A stretch of 40,861 nt of DNA from Clostridiales bacterium (GTDB lineage: Bacteria > Bacillota > Clostridia > Oscillospirales > CAG-272), in NCBI GenBank assembly GCA_012800735.1, contig JAAZIU010000033.1, positions 1-40,861 of the forward strand, given 5' to 3'. The notes under the pieces were generated by a model, which did no database searches, was not told where the DNA came from, and saw nothing but the letters and a program-made list of their open reading frames with translations. Both the position numbers and the translations under genes were made by a program. Shown in pieces: positions 1-8,469 of the stretch (position 1 is its first letter; the number at the start of each line of letters is the position of its first letter).

Positions 1-90
1 TAGTATTTTTTACGCTTGCTGCTGTTCAATTTTCAAGGATCATGTCCTACTGCATCTGGTGAGACCCATAGGCCCCCGATGAGGGACAGC
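1..90 (-). other. rRNA-operon leader-like transcribed region
   Basis: This is the stretch downstream of the leftward consensus promoter. It holds no ORF on either strand. On the minus strand it contains a TTGAAAATTGAACAG motif near positions 23-42, like the conserved leader/spacer motifs of Firmicute rrn operons. The assignment is by recognition of this motif and promoter strength only. Confidence 0.5.
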
Positions 91-96
91 TTTACT

Positions 97-125
97 ATTA
101 TATCACTTTTTACGGGACTTGTCAA
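97..125 (-). promoter_or_regulatory. consensus promoter firing leftward, probably of an rRNA operon
   Basis: On the minus strand TTGACA (120-125) and TATAAT (97-102) are separated by exactly 17 bases. Both hexamers are perfect. Downstream (towards position 1) the minus strand reads CTTGAAAATTGAACAGCAG, a motif typical of Firmicute rRNA leaders and spacers. I infer that a 16S or other rRNA gene begins just left of the window; no rRNA sequence is inside it. Confidence 0.7.
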
Positions 126-217
126 GGGAAAAATTATAGAAAAATCGTTTTTTCTCGACTTTTGTTTGCTAACATGGTAAAGCAATGAAAAATACAATAA
201 TATTCACATTGTTTTCT

Positions 218-245
218 TTCATATGAAATATTTATCAATTATAAT
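218..245 (+). promoter_or_regulatory. possible promoter of the GH38 gene
   Basis: A perfect TATAAT (240-245) lies 33 bases before the GH38 start. It is preceded at 16 bases by TTCATA (4 of 6 matches to TTGACA). The -10 element is good and the -35 weak, so this is only a candidate. Confidence 0.35.
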
Positions 246-278
246 TTAACTACCATTAATTAATCGGGAGGTTCAAAT

Positions 279-3200
279 ATGATCTACGATAAATTCGTAT
301 CGCTGATTCGAGGAAAACTTGAGAATGCCGGAAAAGTTTACATTCCTCTTGCTTACAGAAAAGTCGGCGAGCTTCAAGACATTCGTTACTACGAAACAAA
401 AGAACATCTTCACAGCGCTATTCCGCAGGATGGTTATAAGCCGGCTGACGGCGCTTTCAGCTGGGGCGGAGAATGGGGAAATGCCTGGATTCGCGGTACT
501 GCCCGAGTTCCGGACTGCTGCAAAAACACTCCCCTTTACATTATGCCAAAGACCGGCGCAGTTGAAATTCTCTATTTCAGAGACGGCAAGCCTGCCGGAA
601 TCATCAATTCCAAGGGCGAAGATATCTTGAACGGCTTTCATGCTTTATCTCTTTTGACAGACGGAGCCGATGCTGGAACCGAATTTGATGTCGCTCTCGA
701 ATGTTATGCCGGTCATTTCTGCGCCGGCTGCGGACCTTATGAAAATTACGGAGTCGATTCGGAACCCGATTCCGCATTTATCCGCCGCTTTGAATCGGTC
801 GATATCTGCCGCCGGGACGACGAGGTCTTTGGCTTCCTTTTTGATTTGAAAGCTGTTATACAGCTTTCCGAGCATCTTGAATCGCAGTCCAGTGTAAAAG
901 CTGAAGCCAGGAATGTTCTTGAAAGAGTAATTGAAACTCTGGTTTTATATCCGCTGCATTATCCTGAAGAAGTATGGCGTAATTCAATCGTTAAATCCCG
1001 CGAGCTGATGAAACCGATCCTTACAAAAACCGAAGTTGATCTTACGCGCGGATATGTCGGAATTATCGGGCACTCGCACATGGACTCCGCATGGCTCTGG
1101 CCTTATTCCGAAACGATTCGAAAGTGCGCACGCACTTACGCAAACGCGCTTTCATTGATGGAGCAGGACCCCGATTATATTTTCGTTCAGTCTTCTGCGC
1201 TCCACCTGAGCTGGATGCAGGACTTTTATCCCGATATATTCAATGATATCAAAAAGCGCACAGCCGAGGGGCGCTACGAGCCCAACGGCGGTGTCTGGGT
1301 CGAATGCGACTGCAATATCACCGGCGGAGAGGCGATGATCCGACAGTTCCTCTACGGACAGCTCTTCACGCGCGAACATCTTAACTATACCTCGGATACC
1401 TTCTGGCTGCCCGATACCTTCGGTTACAACGCCGCAATTCCTCAGATTATGCTCGGCTGCGGAGTTAAATATTTTTATACCACAAAGATGTCCTGGAATG
1501 AGTTGAATGAGTTCCCTCTCGACACCTTCCGCTGGAAAGGCATTGACGGCAGTACCGTCCTTACGCATCTAAACGTTATCCATACCTTCCCGGATGTCAA
1601 AAATATAATAGACCTATCACGTTCGCCGCGTTATAAGCAAGCTTTCAACGCCAGACTCCTTGCTTTCGGATTCGGTGACGGCGGCGGCGGTCCTACCATG
1701 GGTATGATTGAGGACGCAAATCGTTCGCGCGATATCGCCGGAATGCCTAAAACCGAATACACTACAATCAGCGGCTTCATGAAATACATCGAGGAACATA
1801 GCTGCAATCTGCCGTTATATGACGGCGAGCTTTATCTTGAGCTTCACCGCGGAACGCTGACTCAGATGCATGATATCAAGCGCGGCAACCGCAAAGCTGA
1901 ATTTGCGCTTCGCGATTTAGAATATATGTCAGTGCTTTCCGGGAATGTCGATAAAGATAAAATCGACACTCTTTATAAATCCCTGCTTCTCAATCAGTTC
2001 CACGACATACTCCCCGGCACCTCTCTTACCTGTGTAAACGACACCGCGCGCGAAGAATTCGACGAACTTATTTCAACTGCGAAAGCCGATACGGCTGCTG
2101 CCGCGGAAAGCTTAACCGACGGCGCCGACAGCGTTACTTTCTTCAACACCACCGGATTTAATCGCTCCGACGCTGTCATAGACGGCAAGATTTCTCTTGA
2201 AGGAATTGATACACAGACCTACACCGACATCTGCGGACGGGTGAAAACTTCCGCTTATGTTGAAGTTCCGGCATTCGGAGCGGTATCGCTCAAAACCGGC
2301 GCTTCAAAGCATGATAATATACCGTTCAGCGTCGATGAAAACCGTCTTGAGACGCCTTATTACAGCGTAATATTTGACATCGACGGCGCTATTGCTTCCC
2401 TCTTTGACAAAAAAGCCGGCCGCGAGATTCGCGCCGAAGGCGGGGCTCCCCTCGGTACTTTCTACTTCGGAGAGGATGTTCCCGGTTACTGGGACAACTG
2501 GAATATCGATATTGATACTCTGAAGTTCAAGATGAAGCCGCAGATGAGGCTTGTCAGCCGCGAGACAGTTTCGGCAGGCTCGCTTGAATACCGCATCCGC
2601 TCTGCATACGAAATCGGACAGAATACAAAAATTACCGTTGACACGGTATTCTACGCCCGCAGCAGGCGGATTGATTTCCATACTCTTATCGATTGGAAAG
2701 AAAAGCATTGTCTGCTTAAAGTCGGATTTGACGTCAATGTGATGAGCCACACCGCGAAGAACGAAATTCAGTTCGGATATTCAGAGCGGCCGACCACCCG
2801 CAACAACAGCCTTGAAGCGGCGAAGTTCGAAGTGGTGAACCACAAATACACCGACGTTTCCGAATCGAGATACGGAGTCGCTATACTGAACGACTGCAAA
2901 TACGGAATCTCCGAAGAAGCCATTGACAACGGCGTTTCGCTGCAGCTTACCCTGCACCGCGGCGGCACGCGCCCGGATGTAACCGGTGACGCGGGAGTCG
3001 CCGAGATGGTTTATTCTCTTTATCCGCATGAGGGTCCGTTCAGCGTTCCGACGGTTCTGCGAGAAGCTTATCTGCTCAACGCTCCGATGCTCACGGCAAA
3101 AGGCGGTTTGAAATCTGAATTCACTCCTCTCTTCACGCTTGACGCCGATAACATCGTCGCCGAGACGGTAAAACCCGCCGAATACGGAAAGAAAGCCTAT

Positions 3201-3383
3201 GTCATCCGTCTCTATGAGGCTGAGCGCAACCGCACTGTCTGCCGTCTCAAGATTAACGGCGGAGGCGCGGTTTACGAAACAAATATGCTTGAAGAAGTTA
3301 AGACTAAGCTCACCGCAGATGACGGCGCTTACACGCTTGAATTCAAGCCTTTTGAAATAAAAACGATACTCGTAGAAATCTGA
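279..3383 (+). CDS. alpha-mannosidase, glycoside hydrolase family 38
   Basis: Predicted retaining, zinc-dependent exo-alpha-mannosidase; the 1034 residues match the usual family length. The catalytic domain shows the family motifs: GHSHMDSAWLW (264-274) with the zinc ligands His and Asp; WVECDCN (340-346), which carries the nucleophile Asp; FWLPDTFGYN (375-384); and NQFHDILPGTS, with the fourth zinc ligand His575. The C-terminal half is the beta-rich GH38 part. There is no signal peptide, so it probably acts in the cytoplasm on imported oligosaccharides. The start is supported by a GGGAGG ribosome site at 265-270. It is monocistronic and ends at a strong terminator facing the AmrS gene. The family is certain; the linkage it cleaves cannot be read from the sequence. 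Confidence 0.95.
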   Translation: MIYDKFVSLIRGKLENAGKVYIPLAYRKVGELQDIRYYETKEHLHSAIPQDGYKPADGAFSWGGEWGNAWIRGTARVPDCCKNTPLYIMPKTGAVEILYFRDGKPAGIINSKGEDILNGFHALSLLTDGADAGTEFDVALECYAGHFCAGCGPYENYGVDSEPDSAFIRRFESVDICRRDDEVFGFLFDLKAVIQLSEHLESQSSVKAEARNVLERVIETLVLYPLHYPEEVWRNSIVKSRELMKPILTKTEVDLTRGYVGIIGHSHMDSAWLWPYSETIRKCARTYANALSLMEQDPDYIFVQSSALHLSWMQDFYPDIFNDIKKRTAEGRYEPNGGVWVECDCNITGGEAMIRQFLYGQLFTREHLNYTSDTFWLPDTFGYNAAIPQIMLGCGVKYFYTTKMSWNELNEFPLDTFRWKGIDGSTVLTHLNVIHTFPDVKNIIDLSRSPRYKQAFNARLLAFGFGDGGGGPTMGMIEDANRSRDIAGMPKTEYTTISGFMKYIEEHSCNLPLYDGELYLELHRGTLTQMHDIKRGNRKAEFALRDLEYMSVLSGNVDKDKIDTLYKSLLLNQFHDILPGTSLTCVNDTAREEFDELISTAKADTAAAAESLTDGADSVTFFNTTGFNRSDAVIDGKISLEGIDTQTYTDICGRVKTSAYVEVPAFGAVSLKTGASKHDNIPFSVDENRLETPYYSVIFDIDGAIASLFDKKAGREIRAEGGAPLGTFYFGEDVPGYWDNWNIDIDTLKFKMKPQMRLVSRETVSAGSLEYRIRSAYEIGQNTKITVDTVFYARSRRIDFHTLIDWKEKHCLLKVGFDVNVMSHTAKNEIQFGYSERPTTRNNSLEAAKFEVVNHKYTDVSESRYGVAILNDCKYGISEEAIDNGVSLQLTLHRGGTRPDVTGDAGVAEMVYSLYPHEGPFSVPTVLREAYLLNAPMLTAKGGLKSEFTPLFTLDADNIVAETVKPAEYGKKAYVIRLYEAERNRTVCRLKINGGGAVYETNMLEEVKTKLTADDGAYTLEFKPFEIKTILVEI

Positions 3384-3401
3384 TCTGAAATTCGTTTGCA
3401 A

Positions 3402-3440
3402 AAAAACGCTCCCGCGGCATTGAAACGCGGGAGCGTTTTT
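3402..3440. terminator. bidirectional intrinsic terminator between GH38 and AmrS genes
   Basis: A 15-bp inverted repeat (3402-3416 with 3426-3440) has a GC-rich core CGCTCCCGCG, a 9-base loop, A-run on the left and T-run on the right. It can therefore stop transcription from both convergent genes. Confidence 0.9.
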
Positions 3441-4309
3441 CATATGTTGCCTAAATAAACAAACTCAAGTTTTTCCGATGCTATATCGGCAAGCCGGCGC
3501 ATGAGGGCGATATCGGTAGGTCTTTCATCGGTCATTTTATGTCTCGGGAAAAAGCGGGTTATATGCAGGGGGATTGATTTTGAAATTGAAGATATCCATT
3601 CGGTTTCGCGGCGCATATCGTCTTCACCGTCGCTAAGTCCGGGTACTATTAATGTTGTTATTTCGACATGCGCTTTTTCAGCAGCGGTAGAAATAAAGTT
3701 TTTCACCGTTTCGAGGTTTCCGCCGAGCGAGCGATAGCCGCTTTCGGTAAAGCACTTCAGATCAATGTTGAAAGCGTCGATATACGGCAAGACCTCAGCT
3801 AATATTTCCTGCTCAAAATTTCCGTTTGTAACGACTGCGTTATACATTCCTTTTTTCCGGACAAGCTTTGCCGTGTCTCTGACGAATTCATAACCTATCA
3901 GCGGTTCGTTATAGGTAAACGCCGCGCCTATATTCCCTCTTGCGCGGTATTTGATGCATAGTTTTGCCGCCTCTTCCGGCGTCATAATTTCGGCGTGACG
4001 GGATGCTTCAATAGCTGTTATCGAAGCATTCTGGCAGAAAGGACAGCGCATATTGCAGCCAAAAGAACCGAAGGAAAGCACCTTGCCGCCGGGGTGGAAA
4101 CGGTAAAGCGGTTTCTTTTCTATCGGGTCGAGGGCTATGGAAGTCACATAACCGTAATTTGCGGGAATGTTTTTACCGTCTCGGTTTTCCCTTGCGTGGC
4201 AACCCCCTCGCTTTCCCGGCGCTATATGGCAGTGACGCGGACAGACATTACAAATAATAATATCAGTAATGGCGGACCACCTCAAATCGCTGGAGCTTGA
4301 CCGATTCAT
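3440..4309 (-). CDS. amrS: AmmeMemoRadiSam system radical SAM enzyme
   Basis: Radical SAM protein of the AmmeMemoRadiSam trio (AMMECR1, Memo/LigB-like, radical SAM), whose chemical role I do not know to be established. The [4Fe-4S] motif CxxxCxxC is C85, C89, C92 in GCNMRCPFCQN. An N-terminal cysteine cluster (CNVCPRHC, then GGCHARENRDG) and KKPLYRFHPGGKVLSFG are typical of the family. It follows the AMMECR1 gene and overlaps its end. The ATG used here (4309) has no ribosome site. A GAGGTGG sequence lies 6 bases before an in-frame ATT at 4270, which would overlap the upstream stop as ATTACTGA, so the true start may be this rare codon. Family assignment is firm; the N-terminus is not. Confidence 0.9.
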   Translation of the reverse strand: MNRSSSSDLRWSAITDIIICNVCPRHCHIAPGKRGGCHARENRDGKNIPANYGYVTSIALDPIEKKPLYRFHPGGKVLSFGSFGCNMRCPFCQNASITAIEASRHAEIMTPEEAAKLCIKYRARGNIGAAFTYNEPLIGYEFVRDTAKLVRKKGMYNAVVTNGNFEQEILAEVLPYIDAFNIDLKCFTESGYRSLGGNLETVKNFISTAAEKAHVEITTLIVPGLSDGEDDMRRETEWISSISKSIPLHITRFFPRHKMTDERPTDIALMRRLADIASEKLEFVYLGNI

Positions 4310-5657
4310 CGGGAGATATTCCCGCTTTTTGCTTTGCTATTGAAATCTGTTCTTCAACGGTGTCAACTCCGTCAAGATTCGGAAGTAAAAGTCCCTTGCG
4401 GTATCCTTTTGATACGATCACACCGTAGCGTTTGACATCAAGCTCGGACGGGCTGTTTATATCTTCGGTTTCGCCCAGAACATCGACGCTGTATACAAGT
4501 TCGTCGAGTTCGGAAGGCTTGACGGGATTGAAGCGCGGATCTCTGGTGCCTGAAGAGACGGCGTTATTGATAATCTCCTGCGCGAGAGTCGGACAGACCG
4601 GATATATCGTTCCTATGCAGCCGCGGAGATTTCCGTCTTTCTTAATTGTCACAAAAGCGCCGGCGGCGCGGTTTATGAGACTGTCGCTCAGCCCTTTGGG
4701 AATGTCGATGATTTTCCCGTCTCTTACATAACTTTCGAGTGAGGCTCTGGCAAGTCTGACATACTCGCTTTCATTATCTCTCCGGGACTTTATCTGTGCT
4801 CTTTTTTGCTTTCCGGCGGCTTCAAGGAAATATCTTGATTCGTCTTTTTTTATCGGCTCAAATATCGCCACTCCGTATCCGACGCCGAAAGGACCTTCGT
4901 AGGAAAGCTGTTCCGCTTTAACGGAAAGTCCGTCAAAAGCGCCTGCCATCATAACAAAGGCGCGATGACCGCATTCGCCCGCCTGATCGCAAAGGTTTTC
5001 CGAAAAGTCAAGAAGAGCGCCGAAATCGGCTTTCGACAGCGTTTCCATGATCTTTCTGTCGTATTCCGGACCTTTTTCGTTGTAGCCGTACGGTCCGTCT
5101 TCTTTAAGTCGGTGGGAGAGATCACCTGAGGCAACAAAGGCAATTTTCCGACCTATTTTATCGGCGGCTTTTTTTATTGCAGCTCCGAGTTTATAGTGTT
5201 CGCGGAGAGGAAGACCGGATAAGCCTATTCTGACTATCGGTATGTCAATATTCCCGCCGAAGGCTTGACGCAAAAAATATAGCGGCACCATTGCGCCGTG
5301 GTCGAGTGAGGGGTCGCGCTCGCCCTCCGTTCCCGCCGAGATGCCTTCTTCCATACAGATGCCTTGGATTGCCGTGATAAGTTCCGCGTCATATCTTACT
5401 TTGAAGCTCACATCTCTCGCGCGAAAGCGGGCAAAGCTGCCGGAGGCGCCGATACCGGGAGATATATGATTATAATCGGAATACATAACGCTGTGCGGCG
5501 TTGCTATTATTATAGTTTCCGGCTTGAATGACGCGACGAATTCGGCGGCTTTTTCATAAGCTTCGACAGTCGCGGCAATGCCTCTTTCGTCGCCTTTTCC
5601 GACCTGCGGTATAATAAGCGGAGGATGCGGAACGGCGATGGCGCAGATTGGATTCAT
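4263..5657 (-). CDS. fused LigB/Memo-like and AMMECR1 domain protein (AmmeMemoRadiSam)
   Basis: Two-domain protein of 464 residues. Residues 1-270 form a class III extradiol-dioxygenase/Memo-like fold with candidate metal ligands His11 (VPHPPL), His120 (PSLDHGAMVP) and His182 (SGDLSHRL). Residues 296-464 form an AMMECR1 domain with its signature LRGCIGT (344-350) and SSGTRDPRF. The linker at about 280-295 is basic. The fusion ties protein A and protein B functions of the system into one chain, directly upstream of amrS. Start: AAGGAG at 5665-5670, 7 bases before ATG. A strong terminator ends immediately before this ribosome site, which is unusual for a gene without its own visible promoter. 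The reaction catalysed is not known to me. Confidence 0.92.
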   Translation of the reverse strand: MNPICAIAVPHPPLIIPQVGKGDERGIAATVEAYEKAAEFVASFKPETIIIATPHSVMYSDYNHISPGIGASGSFARFRARDVSFKVRYDAELITAIQGICMEEGISAGTEGERDPSLDHGAMVPLYFLRQAFGGNIDIPIVRIGLSGLPLREHYKLGAAIKKAADKIGRKIAFVASGDLSHRLKEDGPYGYNEKGPEYDRKIMETLSKADFGALLDFSENLCDQAGECGHRAFVMMAGAFDGLSVKAEQLSYEGPFGVGYGVAIFEPIKKDESRYFLEAAGKQKRAQIKSRRDNESEYVRLARASLESYVRDGKIIDIPKGLSDSLINRAAGAFVTIKKDGNLRGCIGTIYPVCPTLAQEIINNAVSSGTRDPRFNPVKPSELDELVYSVDVLGETEDINSPSELDVKRYGVIVSKGYRKGLLLPNLDGVDTVEEQISIAKQKAGISPDESVKLQRFEVVRHY

Positions 5658-5670
5658 GAAATCACTCCTT

Positions 5671-5703
5671 AAAAAAGCAGAGCGGCAGCTTCGCCGCCGC
5701 TCT
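5671..5703 (-). terminator. intrinsic terminator after the nitroreductase gene, abutting the next ribosome site
   Basis: On the minus strand AGAGCGGC (5703-5696) pairs with GCCGCTCT (5686-5679) around a short, partly paired loop, followed by GC and six Ts (5676-5671). It closes the five-gene leftward operon. Its U-tract ends exactly where the AAGGAG of the LigB/AMMECR1 gene begins. Confidence 0.85.
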
Positions 5704-5716
5704 CATTAACGCAAAT

Positions 5717-6238
5717 TCAGATAATCTTGACGAAATTCGCCTTGCGGGGCGCTGCTTTGGGGAAGTCGCCCTTATGGTATCCAAGGATGGCGGTTCCGAC
5801 GCCGATATAATTGTCGGGAACACCCCAGGATTTAGCAAGCTTTCTACCCTCTTCCGACTCGAATGCCTCTTTCGCGCGGAAAATATAGCAGGAATCGACG
5901 CCGAGAGCGTATGCTGCGTTGCAGATGTTGCCGGTGACGAGCGCTCCGTCCTCTACATGGGTCGGGCGTTCGCGGTTGGCGAAGACAAGAGCGACAACGG
6001 GTGCTCCGTAAAACGGATCGCGGTTCGGATCGCCGGTTACCGTTGCATTCAACCTGCGAACAGTGTCGCGAACCTCTGGGTCGGTGACGCAGATGATCAT
6101 GGTGTCTTGCGCGCCCATTCCGTTAGGCGCATAGGTTCCGGCTTCAAGAATCGCTTCAAGCGTTTTGCAGTCCGGTATTTTATCGGTATAAGACCGGATG
6201 CTGCGGCGGTTGAGAAGTGTTCTGATCGTGTCGTTCAT
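5717..6238 (-). CDS. nitroreductase family FMN protein
   Basis: A 173-residue protein of the nitroreductase fold, expected to bind FMN and use NAD(P)H. Family features are the N-terminal NRRSIRSYTD (FMN-phosphate-binding Arg/Ser), APNGMGAQ, and the C-terminal GxxILGYHKGDFP. Residues 80-110 (YGAPVVALVFANR) form a core strand. It starts with ATG after a clear AGGAGG. It is the last gene of the ATPase-deoC-ASKHA-hydratase operon, 32 bases after the hydratase. The length is on the short side, as in subgroup proteins that reduce small electrophiles. The substrate is unknown. Confidence 0.88.
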   Translation of the reverse strand: MNDTIRTLLNRRSIRSYTDKIPDCKTLEAILEAGTYAPNGMGAQDTMIICVTDPEVRDTVRRLNATVTGDPNRDPFYGAPVVALVFANRERPTHVEDGALVTGNICNAAYALGVDSCYIFRAKEAFESEEGRKLAKSWGVPDNYIGVGTAILGYHKGDFPKAAPRKANFVKII

Positions 6239-6270
6239 TTTTTCCTCCTGTTATATATATGTTGGTTTGT

Positions 6271-8445
6271 TTACGTCCTGTAATAATTGATGAGACAGCC
6301 GCTAAGGATTATATCGCGCTCCTCGTCGGTCAGCTCCGGCATTATAAGTGTCAGTTCCGAAACGGAGTTTTCGTCTATAAGGTAAACCTTTATATCGGGG
6401 GCTTCTGTTTTCAGCGCTTCGCGGATGCCGGGAACAAAGAGCCACATTCCGGTGTTGATACCTGAGATATCCCCGATGGTAAAGGGGAGCATACCCCAGT
6501 TTATAAGGTTTGAGCGATACCGCTTGGTCGCGTAGTCAACGGCGATATTCGCCATGCCGCCCAGCACGCGCTGGCAGGAAGCTGCCTGTTCTCTTGCCGA
6601 GCCGTCGCCGGGTCTGTTTGCGCAGATGACCGAGCCGACCTGCGGTTTTGAACCGGATTTTATTGATTGTATAGCATTTTCGACATAACCGGGAATAGGA
6701 TCGTTTACTGCCGCTTTTGCCCGCGCAACGTATCCGGGGTCTTTTCTTGACAGGGTAAATTCCGCCAGACGCATCGGATTCGAGCGGAAGGATGAGGTTT
6801 CGCCGGACGGGATAAGTTCATCGGTGGTGGTAACGGGATCGTCAATAACCGACGCCGCAAACAGCAGCAGATCTTCTCCGAGCGGGCTGAATTCCGGCCA
6901 GTCTTTGATGTTCGGTCCGTATTTAAGAGCGGTTCCCGGCTCCGGATTGCCCCAGCCGTTATAAACGCGACTTACATAGGCGGAGTTATCGTAATAATAA
7001 TCGTATTCGCGGAATTCTACGTTGGCGGTGTCGGCGCCTTTTATAATACCGCCGTTTGCCGCCGTGACAGCTATCGAGCGGGCGTCCATAAGACCGACCG
7101 AGGCTGATTGATTCTCTTTAGGCTTTGAACCTTCGCGGTTTGGGAAGTTGCGGGTGGTATGGCGGATAGAAAATCCTTCGTTTGCGGGAACGTCGCCTGC
7201 GCCGAAGCAGGGACCGCAGAAAGCGGTGCGGATAACGGCACCGGCAGTAACTAATTCCGACATCAGGCCGTTTTTGAGCAGCGCCGAAAATACCGGCTGG
7301 CTTGCGGGGTAAACCGAAAGCGCAAAGGCGTCGGCGCCGACCGTCTTTCCGCGGAGCGCGTCAGCCGCGGCGCATAAATTCGAAAATGCGCCGCCGGCGC
7401 AGCCGGCTATAACCGCCTGATCCGCCGCGACTTGTCCGTCCGCCGTGATCTTTGATGTCAGGTCGATCTCACTGTCTTTCAGAATCTTATAGGGATCGGC
7501 GGTAAGTTCGCGGATTGTTACCGTGTTGCTCGGATGGAAAGGCAGGGCTATCATACACTCGACGGAAGAAAGATCGACTTTTATTGCCGAGTCATAATAA
7601 GCGCCGGCGCCAGGTTCGAGGGTTTTATAATCGCCGGGGCGGCCGTGAATTTCATAATATTCCCGTGTTTTGTCGTCGGTTGCCCAAATTGATGAAAGAC
7701 AGGCGGTTTCGGTTGTCATCGTGTCGACGCAGTTTCTGAAATCGATGGGAAGATTTGCAACTCCGGGACCGATGAATTCAAGGATTTTATTCTTTACAAA
7801 ACCGTTTTTGAATACGGCGCCGATTATCGCAAGGATTACGTCGTGCGGACCGACTCCGTTTTTGGGTTTGCCTTCAAGATATACCGCAACAACCTGCGGC
7901 AATGAGATATCATATGTACGGTTAAGAAGCTGCTTTACAAGTTCGGGACCGCCTTCTCCGATGGCAAGAGTACCCAAAGCGCCGTAGCGGGTATGGCTGT
8001 CCGAGCCTAATATCATCCGTCCACAGCCGGCGAACTCTTCGCGCATATATGAGTGAATAACCGACTGATGAGCCGGCACGAAGATGCCGCCGTATTTTTT
8101 CGCCGCGGAAAGACCGAACACATGGTCGTCTTCATTTATCGTTCCGCCTACTGCGCAGAGGCTGTTATGACAGTTTGTCAGCACATAGGGCATCGGGAAG
8201 CGGGTAAGTCCGGAAGCTCTTGCTGTCTGGATTATATTGACATAGGTGATGTCGTGCGAAGCCATCGAGTCGAAGCGGATTTTCAGATTCGACATATCGC
8301 CTGAGATATTATGTTCTTTTAAAATACCGTAGGCTATTGTTTTCTTTCTTCCTTCCTCGGCTGAAAATGTTTCAGCGGGAAGCGAAGAAGCGTCGCAGAG
8401 TTTTCCGTCTATATAATATACGCCGCCGGCGATAAGTTCTACCAT
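6271..8445 (-). CDS. aconitase-superfamily hydratase (YbhJ-like)
   Basis: A 724-residue protein of the aconitase superfamily, with domains 1-3 to about residue 530 and a C-terminal swivel domain (about 550-715; GDGSAREQAAS contributes the swivel-domain Arg/Ser). Iron-sulfur ligands appear to be Cys349, Cys410 and Cys413 (AFCGPCFG). LGSDSHTRYGALGT (146-159) is the family signature. The aconitase GSCTNS motif around the first ligand Cys is replaced by GCAGGAFSN, and overall it resembles the uncharacterised YbhJ/clostridial 'hydratase' group rather than citrate aconitase. The AGGAG ribosome site lies 24 bases or less after the ASKHA stop, so it is co-expressed with that protein. Likely a reversible hydro-lyase on an unidentified hydroxy acid. 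Confidence 0.85.
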   Translation of the reverse strand: MVELIAGGVYYIDGKLCDASSLPAETFSAEEGRKKTIAYGILKEHNISGDMSNLKIRFDSMASHDITYVNIIQTARASGLTRFPMPYVLTNCHNSLCAVGGTINEDDHVFGLSAAKKYGGIFVPAHQSVIHSYMREEFAGCGRMILGSDSHTRYGALGTLAIGEGGPELVKQLLNRTYDISLPQVVAVYLEGKPKNGVGPHDVILAIIGAVFKNGFVKNKILEFIGPGVANLPIDFRNCVDTMTTETACLSSIWATDDKTREYYEIHGRPGDYKTLEPGAGAYYDSAIKVDLSSVECMIALPFHPSNTVTIRELTADPYKILKDSEIDLTSKITADGQVAADQAVIAGCAGGAFSNLCAAADALRGKTVGADAFALSVYPASQPVFSALLKNGLMSELVTAGAVIRTAFCGPCFGAGDVPANEGFSIRHTTRNFPNREGSKPKENQSASVGLMDARSIAVTAANGGIIKGADTANVEFREYDYYYDNSAYVSRVYNGWGNPEPGTALKYGPNIKDWPEFSPLGEDLLLFAASVIDDPVTTTDELIPSGETSSFRSNPMRLAEFTLSRKDPGYVARAKAAVNDPIPGYVENAIQSIKSGSKPQVGSVICANRPGDGSAREQAASCQRVLGGMANIAVDYATKRYRSNLINWGMLPFTIGDISGINTGMWLFVPGIREALKTEAPDIKVYLIDENSVSELTLIMPELTDEERDIILSGCLINYYRT

Positions 8446-8469
8446 ATTTGAATATCTCCTGATTAATTA

